Below, piece by piece: positions 55,107 through 62,644 of a stretch of 64,000 bases of DNA. The first letter of the stretch is position 1. Each line of letters opens with the position of its first letter. The position numbers and the translations under genes are program-made. The stretch is from the NCBI GenBank assembly GCA_964500675.1, contig CAZCNY010000009.1:1-64000 (forward strand), in the 5' to 3' direction. This DNA comes from CAMLJR01 sp964500675. GTDB taxonomy: Bacteria > Pseudomonadota > Gammaproteobacteria > Pseudomonadales > CAMLJR01. Under the pieces are notes generated by a model. That model ran no database searches. It saw nothing but the letters and a program-made list of their open reading frames with translations, and was not told the origin of the DNA.

Positions 55107-55868
55107 TTAATCGTCGCCGACTCGCACCGGAATCCAGCGATTCAAAATATGCTCGAACATGCGCATCTGCTGCATGGCCTGCAATGCGGTATCCAGGCGC
55201 TCGCGCAGCTGCTTGTTATTCTTTGCGACCGCCCATGCGAAATACTCCTCGGTCAATGGCCGGTAAAGACTCATCAATGCGCCGTATTCGCTGCCGGTCG
55301 CGAGACGCCAGCTAACTGCTGGGCTACCGATAAATACATCGAAGCGCTGCGCCAAGAGGGCCTGCAGACACTCCTCGGCAGTCGCGCAGTTGGTCACAAC
55401 CGGATGGTTCATCGTCGCTTTGATGTACTCCGCCCCTGCGCTGCCGCTGACCGCCCCCACCTTGATTCCATCTTGCAGCAATGCTGCCGGGCTGCGGAAC
55501 CGCATGATGTCATCGGTGCGAATAATCGCCATTTCACCGCTGTGAAAATACGGCTGCGCAAATTCAACGCGTCGCTCCAGCTCAGGTGTAATAACGAGAC
55601 CCGTCATGGCGATATCGACGTCGCCGCGCTCAAGCGCGGACACCGTCTCAGCAGCCGGCATTAATTGCAGCTCCAGCGGGACGCCGAGCTCGGCTTGTAG
55701 CAGGCGCGACAAATCGGCCTCGATACCGACCGCTTTGCCATCGGAAGCATAAGCGAGCGGCGGATTATCCGATCCCACAGCGACGCGCAGCACCCTGGCA
55801 TCGGCTAATGCCAGCGCGGGGATCAGTATCAATAATCCCAAACTGAAATTGCGGAGAAGACATTTCAT
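55107..55868 (-). CDS. Periplasmic solute-binding protein, SBP_bac_3 family
   Basis: Binding protein of 253 residues with a signal peptide (LGLLILIPALALADA). Family 3 features: RVAVGSDNPPLAYASDGKAVGIEADL at the N-terminus and the hinge motif ERGDVDIAMTGLVITPERR-like region (LERGDVDIAMTGLVITPE). It probably binds an amino acid or similar small molecule. No permease or ATPase gene is nearby, so it may act as a sensor input rather than a transporter part. The start at 55868 (MKCLLRN) has GGAGCG close upstream. Confidence 0.85.
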   Translation of the reverse strand: MKCLLRNFSLGLLILIPALALADARVLRVAVGSDNPPLAYASDGKAVGIEADLSRLLQAELGVPLELQLMPAAETVSALERGDVDIAMTGLVITPELERRVEFAQPYFHSGEMAIIRTDDIMRFRSPAALLQDGIKVGAVSGSAGAEYIKATMNHPVVTNCATAEECLQALLAQRFDVFIGSPAVSWRLATGSEYGALMSLYRPLTEEYFAWAVAKNNKQLRERLDTALQAMQQMRMFEHILNRWIPVRVGDD

Positions 55869-55940
55869 AGCTCGCTCCATTTTTTATCGGTGCACACTAT
55901 CCGCTAGCTCACATAAACGCCAGCACTCGCAGACACTTTC

Positions 55941-56000
55941 TAACCGCCCCTTTATTTTCTACGCTCCCGTTTTATTTTCTTCATTCCCGCTTTACTTTCT
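55941..56000 (+). repeat. Three tandem 20-bp repeats upstream of csrA
   Basis: Exact 20-base period: TTTATTTTCT at 55951, TTTATTTTCT at 55971 and TTTACTTTCT at 55991, each preceded by a C-rich block (CGCCCC, CTCCCG, TTCCCGC). A near-palindrome GTAG-N6-CTAC follows at about 56003-56016. The array lies between the divergent solute-binding gene and csrA; the 20-base period would put each unit on the same face of the helix. Confidence 0.8.
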
Positions 56001-56165
56001 ACGTAGTTGTACCTACTACTCGCGTATGCACGCTCTCTCTACAATGCCTACACGTGTGAGAATACGGATTTCCCGCACCGCAGTAAGTACATGAGCGAAT
56101 GTTGGTAAGGCGGCGGAGTACCTAGACTGATGGACAGTAGTACACACTCAACGGAGGAAAAACCC

Positions 56166-56372
56166 ATGCTGGTCTTATCGCGACGTCTCGACGAAACGCT
56201 AATTATCGGTGACGATATCAAAGTGACTGTGCTCGGTATCAGCGGCAACCAAGTCAGAATTGGTATCGCTGCACCTAAAGAAGTCAGTGTACACCGCGAA
56301 GAAGTCTATCTGCGTATTAAACAAGAATCGAAGCAACAAGAATCGAAACAACACGCGGCTGTCAGCGCATAG
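56166..56372 (+). CDS. csrA: CsrA/RsmA post-transcriptional regulator, paralogue 1
   Basis: CsrA-family RNA-binding protein of 68 residues. The core beta strands are intact (MLVLSRRL, IKVTVLGI, VSVHREEVYLRI), including the RNA-contact Arg44 in VHREE. Residue 9 is Asp (RRLDETL) where CsrA normally has Gly. The tail is unusual: QESKQQESKQ then HAAVSA. CGGAGGA just before the ATG contains a GGA motif, so autoregulation by CsrA is possible. The second paralogue starts 77 bp downstream. Confidence 0.93.
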   Translation: MLVLSRRLDETLIIGDDIKVTVLGISGNQVRIGIAAPKEVSVHREEVYLRIKQESKQQESKQHAAVSA

Positions 56373-56449
56373 GTGGAATACCATCGCGCAGATCGGCACG
56401 GTTTCATTCCGATGCATCGAGAGATACGCCTTACCCGGAGAGTAGATGT

Positions 56450-56653
56450 ATGTTGGTATTATCCAGACGCCTCGGCGAAACGCTGATCATCGGCGATGAC
56501 GTTAAGATCACGGTGCTCGGTATCAGTGGCAATCAGGTACGCTTGGGTATCGCGGCGCCCAAAAATGTGAGCGTGCATCGCGAAGAAGTCTATCGCCGCA
56601 TTCAAGACGAAATCAGCCAGGCGCCCGCGAATAACACCAACGGCAATTGCTGA
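56450..56653 (+). CDS. csrA: CsrA/RsmA post-transcriptional regulator, paralogue 2
   Basis: CsrA-family protein of 67 residues, about 88% identical to paralogue 1 over the first 51 residues, with the usual Gly9 (RRLGETL) and Arg44. The tail is different (QDEISQAPANNTNGNC). CCGGAGAG precedes the ATG. It binds GGA motifs in mRNA leaders and controls translation or stability. Convergent with the sensor kinase at 56673, 19 bp away. Confidence 0.94.
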   Translation: MLVLSRRLGETLIIGDDVKITVLGISGNQVRLGIAAPKNVSVHREEVYRRIQDEISQAPANNTNGNC

Positions 56654-56672
56654 TAACCGCTATCGCTAAACA

Positions 56673-58247
56673 TCATTCCGCAGGCGGCAGCCGGCAGTAA
56701 AATGTCGCGCCGCCTTCGATATTGGGATTGAACCCGATCTCTCCAGCGTGCGTCTGCACGATGCTCTGACAGATCGACAAGCCCACTCCCATGCCGCTGC
56801 TTTTCGTGGTAAAGAACGGCCGAAAAAGTTGTTGTTGTACTTCTTCGCTGACGCCGTGACCGCGATCGATCACCGAGAAACTCACATAGCCCTTTTCGAA
56901 TGCCGTGCGCACGACAACGCCATGCTGCTTGTCCGGCGCGTTCTGCATCGCCTCCATTGCATTGCGCAACAAATTGAGCGCCACCTGCTGAATCTGTACG
57001 ACTTCGACCTCTATGCGCGGCAGGCCGCCCTCGAATTCGAGATGTATCGGTACATCGTTGATGCGCGAATCAACTTCCGCGAGCGTTACCACCTCCTGCA
57101 ACAACTGATTGAGATCGACGCGCGTGCGGCCGGCATCGGGCTTTTTCACGTAGCTGCGCAAACGTTTGATGACTTCCGACGCGCGCACCGCCTGCGTATT
57201 CACTTTGTCGAGCAAATCGGCCAAGCGCTCGCGATCGATATTTTCATGATCGGCGCTGGCGCGCTCAAGCAAGCGGCGCCCCACCTGCGCATAATTAACC
57301 AGCGCCGTCAGCGGCTGATTGACCTCGTGCGCGATGCCGGCAGCCATCTCGCCCGAGCTGCTCAACCGCTCCATGTGCGCCAGATGCTGGCGTTGCGACT
57401 CCATTTCTTCGCGCGCGCGCCGCAGCATTTCCTCGTGCTCTAACCAGGTGCTAATGTCGCGCAGCACCAACACCGCACCGCCCTCTTTACGCGCCGACAA
57501 CGTCAACTCGACCGGCAACAGCAGCCCCTCGCGCGTGCGAATCAGCTCCAAATCGCTGTGGACGACCTGACCTGCTTGCAGCGCGCGATTGAACAGCCTG
57601 GGTTCGTGATCGCTGTTGATTCCCTGCAGGATCGGCAGCGTTTGCACCGGCTCGCCAATAATATCGGCGGCCGACCAACCGGTGATGCGCGCAGCCGCTG
57701 GATTGATAAAGCTCACGCGCGATTCGACGTCGACACCGATAATGCCCTCTTCAATCGCGTCGAGAATTTGCTGGTTTTCTGCCTCAAGCTCGCTGTTGCG
57801 GCGCGCAAGCTGCTGTTCGAGACGATGAATTTTGATGTGTGTGCGCACGCGCGCGACCACTTCGTCCGATTGAAACGGCTTGGCGATGTAATCGACGCCG
57901 CCAACGGCAAAACCGCGCACCTTGGCCTGACTGTCGCCGAGCGCGGAGAGAAAAATGACAGCAATCGCCGCCGTGGCGCTGTCGGCCTTCAATTGCGTGC
58001 AGACATCAAAGCCGTCCATGTCGGGCATCATCACATCGAGCAATACCAGCGACGGCTTTGCACGGCGCGCAATTTCAAGCGCGGATTGGCCATTTTTTGC
58101 GATCAATAACCGATAGCCGCTCCCCTGCAGCGTCTTGTACAAAATCTGCAAATTGATCGGGTTGTCATCGACCAGCAGAATTTGCTCGTTGCCGATTTCG
58201 TCCATTGCATTCAACTCACTCGCCGTCTCGGCTCCACTCGTGGTCAC
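56673..58247 (-). CDS. Receiver-PAS-histidine kinase (FixL-like output), cytoplasmic
   Basis: Soluble signalling protein of 524 residues. Receiver domain at about 21-140 with Asp71 (LLDVMMPDMDGF); short coiled coil; PAS domain at about 155-275 (GIIGVDVESRVSFINPAAARITGW); HisKA with His307 (AAGIAHEVNQPLTALVNY); HATPase domain with NAMEAMQN and GMGVGLSI. It lacks membrane helices. The HEVNQPL H-box is typical of kinases paired with FixJ/NarL regulators, such as the one at 61596. It ends 44 bp from the start of the hybrid kinase gene (both minus strand). Confidence 0.9.
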   Translation of the reverse strand: MTTSGAETASELNAMDEIGNEQILLVDDNPINLQILYKTLQGSGYRLLIAKNGQSALEIARRAKPSLVLLDVMMPDMDGFDVCTQLKADSATAAIAVIFLSALGDSQAKVRGFAVGGVDYIAKPFQSDEVVARVRTHIKIHRLEQQLARRNSELEAENQQILDAIEEGIIGVDVESRVSFINPAAARITGWSAADIIGEPVQTLPILQGINSDHEPRLFNRALQAGQVVHSDLELIRTREGLLLPVELTLSARKEGGAVLVLRDISTWLEHEEMLRRAREEMESQRQHLAHMERLSSSGEMAAGIAHEVNQPLTALVNYAQVGRRLLERASADHENIDRERLADLLDKVNTQAVRASEVIKRLRSYVKKPDAGRTRVDLNQLLQEVVTLAEVDSRINDVPIHLEFEGGLPRIEVEVVQIQQVALNLLRNAMEAMQNAPDKQHGVVVRTAFEKGYVSFSVIDRGHGVSEEVQQQLFRPFFTTKSSGMGVGLSICQSIVQTHAGEIGFNPNIEGGATFYCRLPPAE

Positions 58248-58291
58248 TAAAAACCTCCTGCCGTTACGCGATCATACCGACTGTTAGGCGC

Positions 58292-61200
58292 TCATACCGA
58301 TGCTTCGCGCACGGCAATCAATTCGCGCACGGCATCGATATTAAAATCGTTGAGCAGCAGCTCAATATGCTGCGCGAGTTCCGACATTTGTGGTGATAGC
58401 TCATAGAGCGGCTTCAGCACCGTCCGCATCGCCGCCATATCGCCCAATGCAATCGCGCTGGTCAACGCATTGCGCACATTTTCCGGCAGCGTCGCGACCG
58501 GCCTCTTTGTATCCTGCTCCGGCATTTCGAGTGCGCGCAAAGGCAACTGCAAGTGTTCTGCGACTTTACTCAGCAACTCCGTCACCCGTACGGGTTTGCC
58601 GACGAAATCGGCGCAGCCATACGCACGCATGCGCGCGATCACGTCGGGCAGCGCACTCGCAGAGACCGCGATAACGATGGTATCGCGCAGTTGCGGGTCG
58701 GCCTTGATCGCCGCCGTTGCCGCGAAGCCGTCGAGCACCGGCATGCGCACATCCATGAGCACCAGCGGCACCGGGTGCGCGCGCAATTTATCGAGCGCAT
58801 CCTGACCGTGTTCGGCTTCGCACACTTCGATGCCACTGGCGCGCAACATGCCGGCCAACACCTGCCGATTGATCGGGTTATCGTCGACCACCATCACCTC
58901 GACGCGCTGTCCATCCGTATCGATCACCTGATAGCCCACACGCGACACGCGCTGACTGCGCGCCGCCGCCGTCGCGCGCAGCGGCAGATAAAAACTGAAA
59001 CAAGAACCTGTGCCGACCGCGCTCTGCACACTGAGAGTGCCCCCCATCGCCTCGCACAAACGGCGGCTGATCGGCAAACCGAGACCAGTGCCCGTAGCGG
59101 CATTATCGAGTTGTCGGAACGGCTCGAAAATAACTTGCTGGCGCTCTTGTGGAATACCGATACCGGTATCCTGCACTTGAAACAGCAACATGGATTCGTC
59201 GCGTAACGATACGCGCAAGGTGATGCCGCCGTGCTCGGTAAACTTGACGGCATTCGCCAGTAGATTCACCAAAATCTGCCGCAGCTTAACCTCGTCGATA
59301 AAAATATTCGAAGGTACCTGCACCGCGATATCGAGCTCAAAACTGAGCCCCTTCGCCTCGACGCGTTCACGCACGATATTGCTCACGCTCTCGAGTAAAT
59401 CGTAGAGATCGCAAGCGCCGTCTTGAATTTCAATCTTACCGCTCTCGATCTTGGCGAGATCGAGCACATCGTCGATCAGCGTCAGCAGATGTTGTCCACA
59501 ACTTTCGATGGCGCGCAAATTATGGCGCTGCTCCGCCGATGCCGAGCTATCGCGCAATAAAATCTGTGCGTAGCCGAGCACACCGTTGAGCGGCGTGCGC
59601 AATTCGTGGCTGATACTCGATAAGAATTGGCTCTTGGCATGGCTCGCATCTTCGGCCGCGATACGCGCCGCGATAAGTTCCCGCTCAAGCTGTTTGATCG
59701 CGGTAATATCGAGAACGGTGCCGAGCGCGCGAATGGGCTCCCCCGTGACCTTGTCGAAATCGACATTCGCACCGCGCGACATAAACCAACGGTACGATCC
59801 GTCAGCCGCTCGAAAGCGATACTCTCGACTGTAGGAGTTTCGCTCGTCAGATTTCGCCCCCAACGCTTCCACGTCATCGGGATGAACCCACTCATGCCAC
59901 TTCGCAATATCGATTTGCCGCGGCTCCGGGGAGTAGCCCAAATGCGCAAAAAAACTCCCGCTCACGGTTACCGTGCCATCGCGCAAATTGACATCCCACA
60001 GATGATTGCCCGCGGCCGACAGCGCCATTTCAAAGCGCTGCTCGCTCAAGCGCAGTGCTTGTTCGATTTTATTGCGCTGCTGAACCATCGCGTTGGCGTC
60101 GGCCGCGAGCTGTTCGAATTCGCTATAGGGCAATTGCGCGACATCGATGCTGGTGGCGTTGCGGCTCGCATCGGCAAAAAAATTGGCGAAGTTTTGCAAT
60201 GCGCTGCGCGTCCGCCATGCCAATTGTCCTGCGATCAAGACCGCCACTACCGCGAACAACCCCACCACCAACGCGCCTTCCATGATGCGTCGATCGATAT
60301 CGCGCTGCAACGTGGCGCGCTGTTGCGCGATGGCCGATTCGAGCGGATCGAGAAAATAACCGGCGCCGATGGTCCAGTGCCAACCGGGATAACTGCGCAC
60401 GTAGAACAGAATCGGCTGCGGCGTATCGATACCGTGTCGACGCGAGCGCTGCAATTGCACGAAGCCGCCCTCGGGCTCGGCGAGCGCTTGCTTGAATCGC
60501 GCGGAAGCAGCGCCATCGACTTCCTCCGCGAACGGCACCTGCTGTCCGAGTAAATCGGAATTCAATGTATCGAGCCGCACGATATTATTGCTGTCGGCAA
60601 CGCGCAGCACCATGTCCTCCACTCCCGCCTTATTGGCGAGACGAGCGAGCTCCTCTTGCTGCAACGCCTGCGTCATATCGTCGACATACGCGGCGGCACC
60701 GAGAAATATGCCGAGCGGCGCGTAGTAACGCAGATATTGCGTGGTCAGCAACGCGCCGCGCCGGCCTTCGGGTTGCGGATACCACGCGTCGAGATAGGCA
60801 TCGCCATTATCGCGAACCTGCTGCATCATTTTGGCGGCGAAAGCGACACCGTTGACATCGCGCAGCGTACTGACATCGCGACCCACCCATTGCGGATAGG
60901 CCGGCAACAGCAGCGCAGCACCTTTATCGGTGTAGATAAAATAATGGTCGCGGCCGTTGCCAAAGCGTATCGGCGCGAGCAGATCGCGCGCGCGGCGCAG
61001 CAACTGTTCGCGCGACTGGTTGCCCCTGGCAAAACGCATCAAACTGTCGAGCTGGGCCATGCCGTTGTCGACGGCGCGCGCCAGCGTTTCGCGCTGGCGT
61101 CGATCGAGCGTTTCGCGTTCAAAATCGAGATTGCCGATGATATCGGTGACGCGCCGACGCAGCGCCTGTTGCTGACTTTCGATATACGCAGCGCGCCAAT

Positions 61201-61330
61201 TGCGGCTCTGTTCTTCGAAACGGCGATGCTGCTCACCGATCCACAGATAACCCAGCAACATGACGGGCACCGTCGCCAGCACGACAAGGCTGCGCAGATA
61301 GGTGTGACTCATGCTGCGTTTGCCCGACAT
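58292..61330 (-). CDS. Membrane hybrid histidine kinase with Cache sensor, PAS and receiver domains
   Basis: Hybrid kinase of 1012 residues. N-terminal membrane helix (LRSLVVLATVPVMLLGYLWIG), a periplasmic double Cache domain (about 60-355; DHYFIYTDKGAALLLPAYPQ and YPGWHWTIGAGYFLDP), a second helix near 360-385 (VVGLFAVVAVLIAGQLAW), PAS/PAC (about 430-550), HisKA with His575 (ISHELRTPLNGVLGY), HATPase, and a receiver with Asp860 (LVLMDVRMPVLDGF). The last 75 residues are helical without a clear HPt histidine motif. The start at 61330 has GGAGG 10 bases upstream; an earlier frame to 61429 is not needed. Confidence 0.9.
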   Translation of the reverse strand: MSGKRSMSHTYLRSLVVLATVPVMLLGYLWIGEQHRRFEEQSRNWRAAYIESQQQALRRRVTDIIGNLDFERETLDRRQRETLARAVDNGMAQLDSLMRFARGNQSREQLLRRARDLLAPIRFGNGRDHYFIYTDKGAALLLPAYPQWVGRDVSTLRDVNGVAFAAKMMQQVRDNGDAYLDAWYPQPEGRRGALLTTQYLRYYAPLGIFLGAAAYVDDMTQALQQEELARLANKAGVEDMVLRVADSNNIVRLDTLNSDLLGQQVPFAEEVDGAASARFKQALAEPEGGFVQLQRSRRHGIDTPQPILFYVRSYPGWHWTIGAGYFLDPLESAIAQQRATLQRDIDRRIMEGALVVGLFAVVAVLIAGQLAWRTRSALQNFANFFADASRNATSIDVAQLPYSEFEQLAADANAMVQQRNKIEQALRLSEQRFEMALSAAGNHLWDVNLRDGTVTVSGSFFAHLGYSPEPRQIDIAKWHEWVHPDDVEALGAKSDERNSYSREYRFRAADGSYRWFMSRGANVDFDKVTGEPIRALGTVLDITAIKQLERELIAARIAAEDASHAKSQFLSSISHELRTPLNGVLGYAQILLRDSSASAEQRHNLRAIESCGQHLLTLIDDVLDLAKIESGKIEIQDGACDLYDLLESVSNIVRERVEAKGLSFELDIAVQVPSNIFIDEVKLRQILVNLLANAVKFTEHGGITLRVSLRDESMLLFQVQDTGIGIPQERQQVIFEPFRQLDNAATGTGLGLPISRRLCEAMGGTLSVQSAVGTGSCFSFYLPLRATAAARSQRVSRVGYQVIDTDGQRVEVMVVDDNPINRQVLAGMLRASGIEVCEAEHGQDALDKLRAHPVPLVLMDVRMPVLDGFAATAAIKADPQLRDTIVIAVSASALPDVIARMRAYGCADFVGKPVRVTELLSKVAEHLQLPLRALEMPEQDTKRPVATLPENVRNALTSAIALGDMAAMRTVLKPLYELSPQMSELAQHIELLLNDFNIDAVRELIAVREASV

Positions 61331-61595
61331 TCCTTTAAAACCTCCAATATCGAAACGGGGAGGGCACCGCCGCTCATGTCGCTGCGGCAATCTTTCCTTG
61401 CAACCCAGGACGAGGTGCGATTTTTTCACTATCGTTTATGCTTATTGCCACACGTTGCAAATGCAACGCGCGCAGCCGATAACGATAGTAATATGCGCTA
61501 AGCGGGGATATAAGTAATTAGCGCAACATGTATAAACGCCAGCACTGCGCCACTCTTACTGCACGCAGACAAGCGCTTCAAACAGGGAGAAAACC

Positions 61596-62237
61596 ATGAA
61601 TACCGACGCACCCCGAGTGTATATCGTAGAAGATGACGAGGCGGTGCGCGAGTCACTGCAACTGATGCTGGAATCGGTGGGCTATAAAACGCGAGTGTTC
61701 ACCAATGCCAATGCGTTTCTTGAGCAACACCACAGCGATATGGCGGGCTGCCTGGTGCTCGACATTCGCATGCCCGGCATCAACGGCATGGAATTGCAGC
61801 GTAAACTCAATGAACGCAACTCGATGCTGCCGGTCATTTTTGTCACGGGGCATGGCGACGTGCCGATGGCGGTGGAGGCGATGCAGCAAGGCGCTCTCGA
61901 TTTCGTGCAAAAACCGTATCGCGAGCAGGAGCTGCTCGAAAAAATCGAGCGCGCTTTTGAAATCGATAAAACCAATCGCGAAAGCTTGCAGCAGCGCCAG
62001 ACCATCGTCGCACGCCTGCACAACCTGACACCGCGCGAACTCGACGTGCTGCGCTTAATGGTTGAAGGTAAAGCCAACAAAGTCATCGCCATCGATCTCG
62101 ACATCAGTCAGCGCACCGTGGAAATTCACCGCGCGCGTGTGATGGAAAAACTCGAAGCCAACTCGCTCGCGCACCTCGTGCGCATGGTGATGGCGACCGA
62201 CCTCGATCTACTGGAACCGCGCGACAACACCCCGTAA
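61596..62237 (+). CDS. FixJ-family response regulator (receiver plus LuxR HTH)
   Basis: Response regulator of 213 residues. Receiver domain with Asp56 (LVLDIRMPGINGMELQ) and the FixJ-like segment VTGHGDVPMAVEAMQQGALDF. C-terminal LuxR-type helix-turn-helix starts at LTPRELDVLRLMVEGKANK. It is divergent from the hybrid kinase across 265 bp, which makes a shared system likely. The ATG has GGGAG upstream. Target genes are unknown. Confidence 0.92.
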   Translation: MNTDAPRVYIVEDDEAVRESLQLMLESVGYKTRVFTNANAFLEQHHSDMAGCLVLDIRMPGINGMELQRKLNERNSMLPVIFVTGHGDVPMAVEAMQQGALDFVQKPYREQELLEKIERAFEIDKTNRESLQQRQTIVARLHNLTPRELDVLRLMVEGKANKVIAIDLDISQRTVEIHRARVMEKLEANSLAHLVRMVMATDLDLLEPRDNTP

Positions 62238-62271
62238 AATTTATCTGTTTTACCGTTATCGGCATCCGCCC

Positions 62272-62607
62272 CTACAATCCCGCGTTGATCGCTGCATCGA
62301 GTTCGCCAATAACACGCAATAAATTGGCGGTATCGAGTTTGCCGTCTTGAAAATATTCCTCCGCCAGCGGTTTTATGTCGCAACGCCCGGGCGGTAATTG
62401 TCGCGCCGCAGCCAGCGCGTGCATGCGCGGCAAAAAAATAAATTGCAACCATTGCACGAAGGTCAACGTATCCACGCAAAACGGTTCGGTGCTGGCTAGC
62501 GCCACCGGCGATGGCGATTCCTGCTGCCACTGCCGCAAGCGGCGCAACTCGGCTTCGATATCGATCAATAACGATGCGATTTGACTATGGTCGCTCACTT
62601 CTTTCAT
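62272..62607 (-). CDS. yqcC: YqcC family protein (DUF446)
   Basis: Protein of 111 residues of the YqcC family, with ALASTEPFCVDTLTFVQWLQFIFLPRMHAL, its best-conserved block, and a preceding helix IASLLIDIEAELRRLRQWQ. The function is unknown; homologues often sit beside truC (rluC-like) or dinG. I choose the ATG at 62607; an open frame continues to 62694 inside the helicase gene, which is unlikely. It lies downstream of the dinG-like gene on the same strand. Confidence 0.85.
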   Translation of the reverse strand: MKEVSDHSQIASLLIDIEAELRRLRQWQQESPSPVALASTEPFCVDTLTFVQWLQFIFLPRMHALAAARQLPPGRCDIKPLAEEYFQDGKLDTANLLRVIGELDAAINAGL

Positions 62608-62644
62608 CTCATCGCGCAATTTCGCGCTCCTCGTTGTTAACCCA

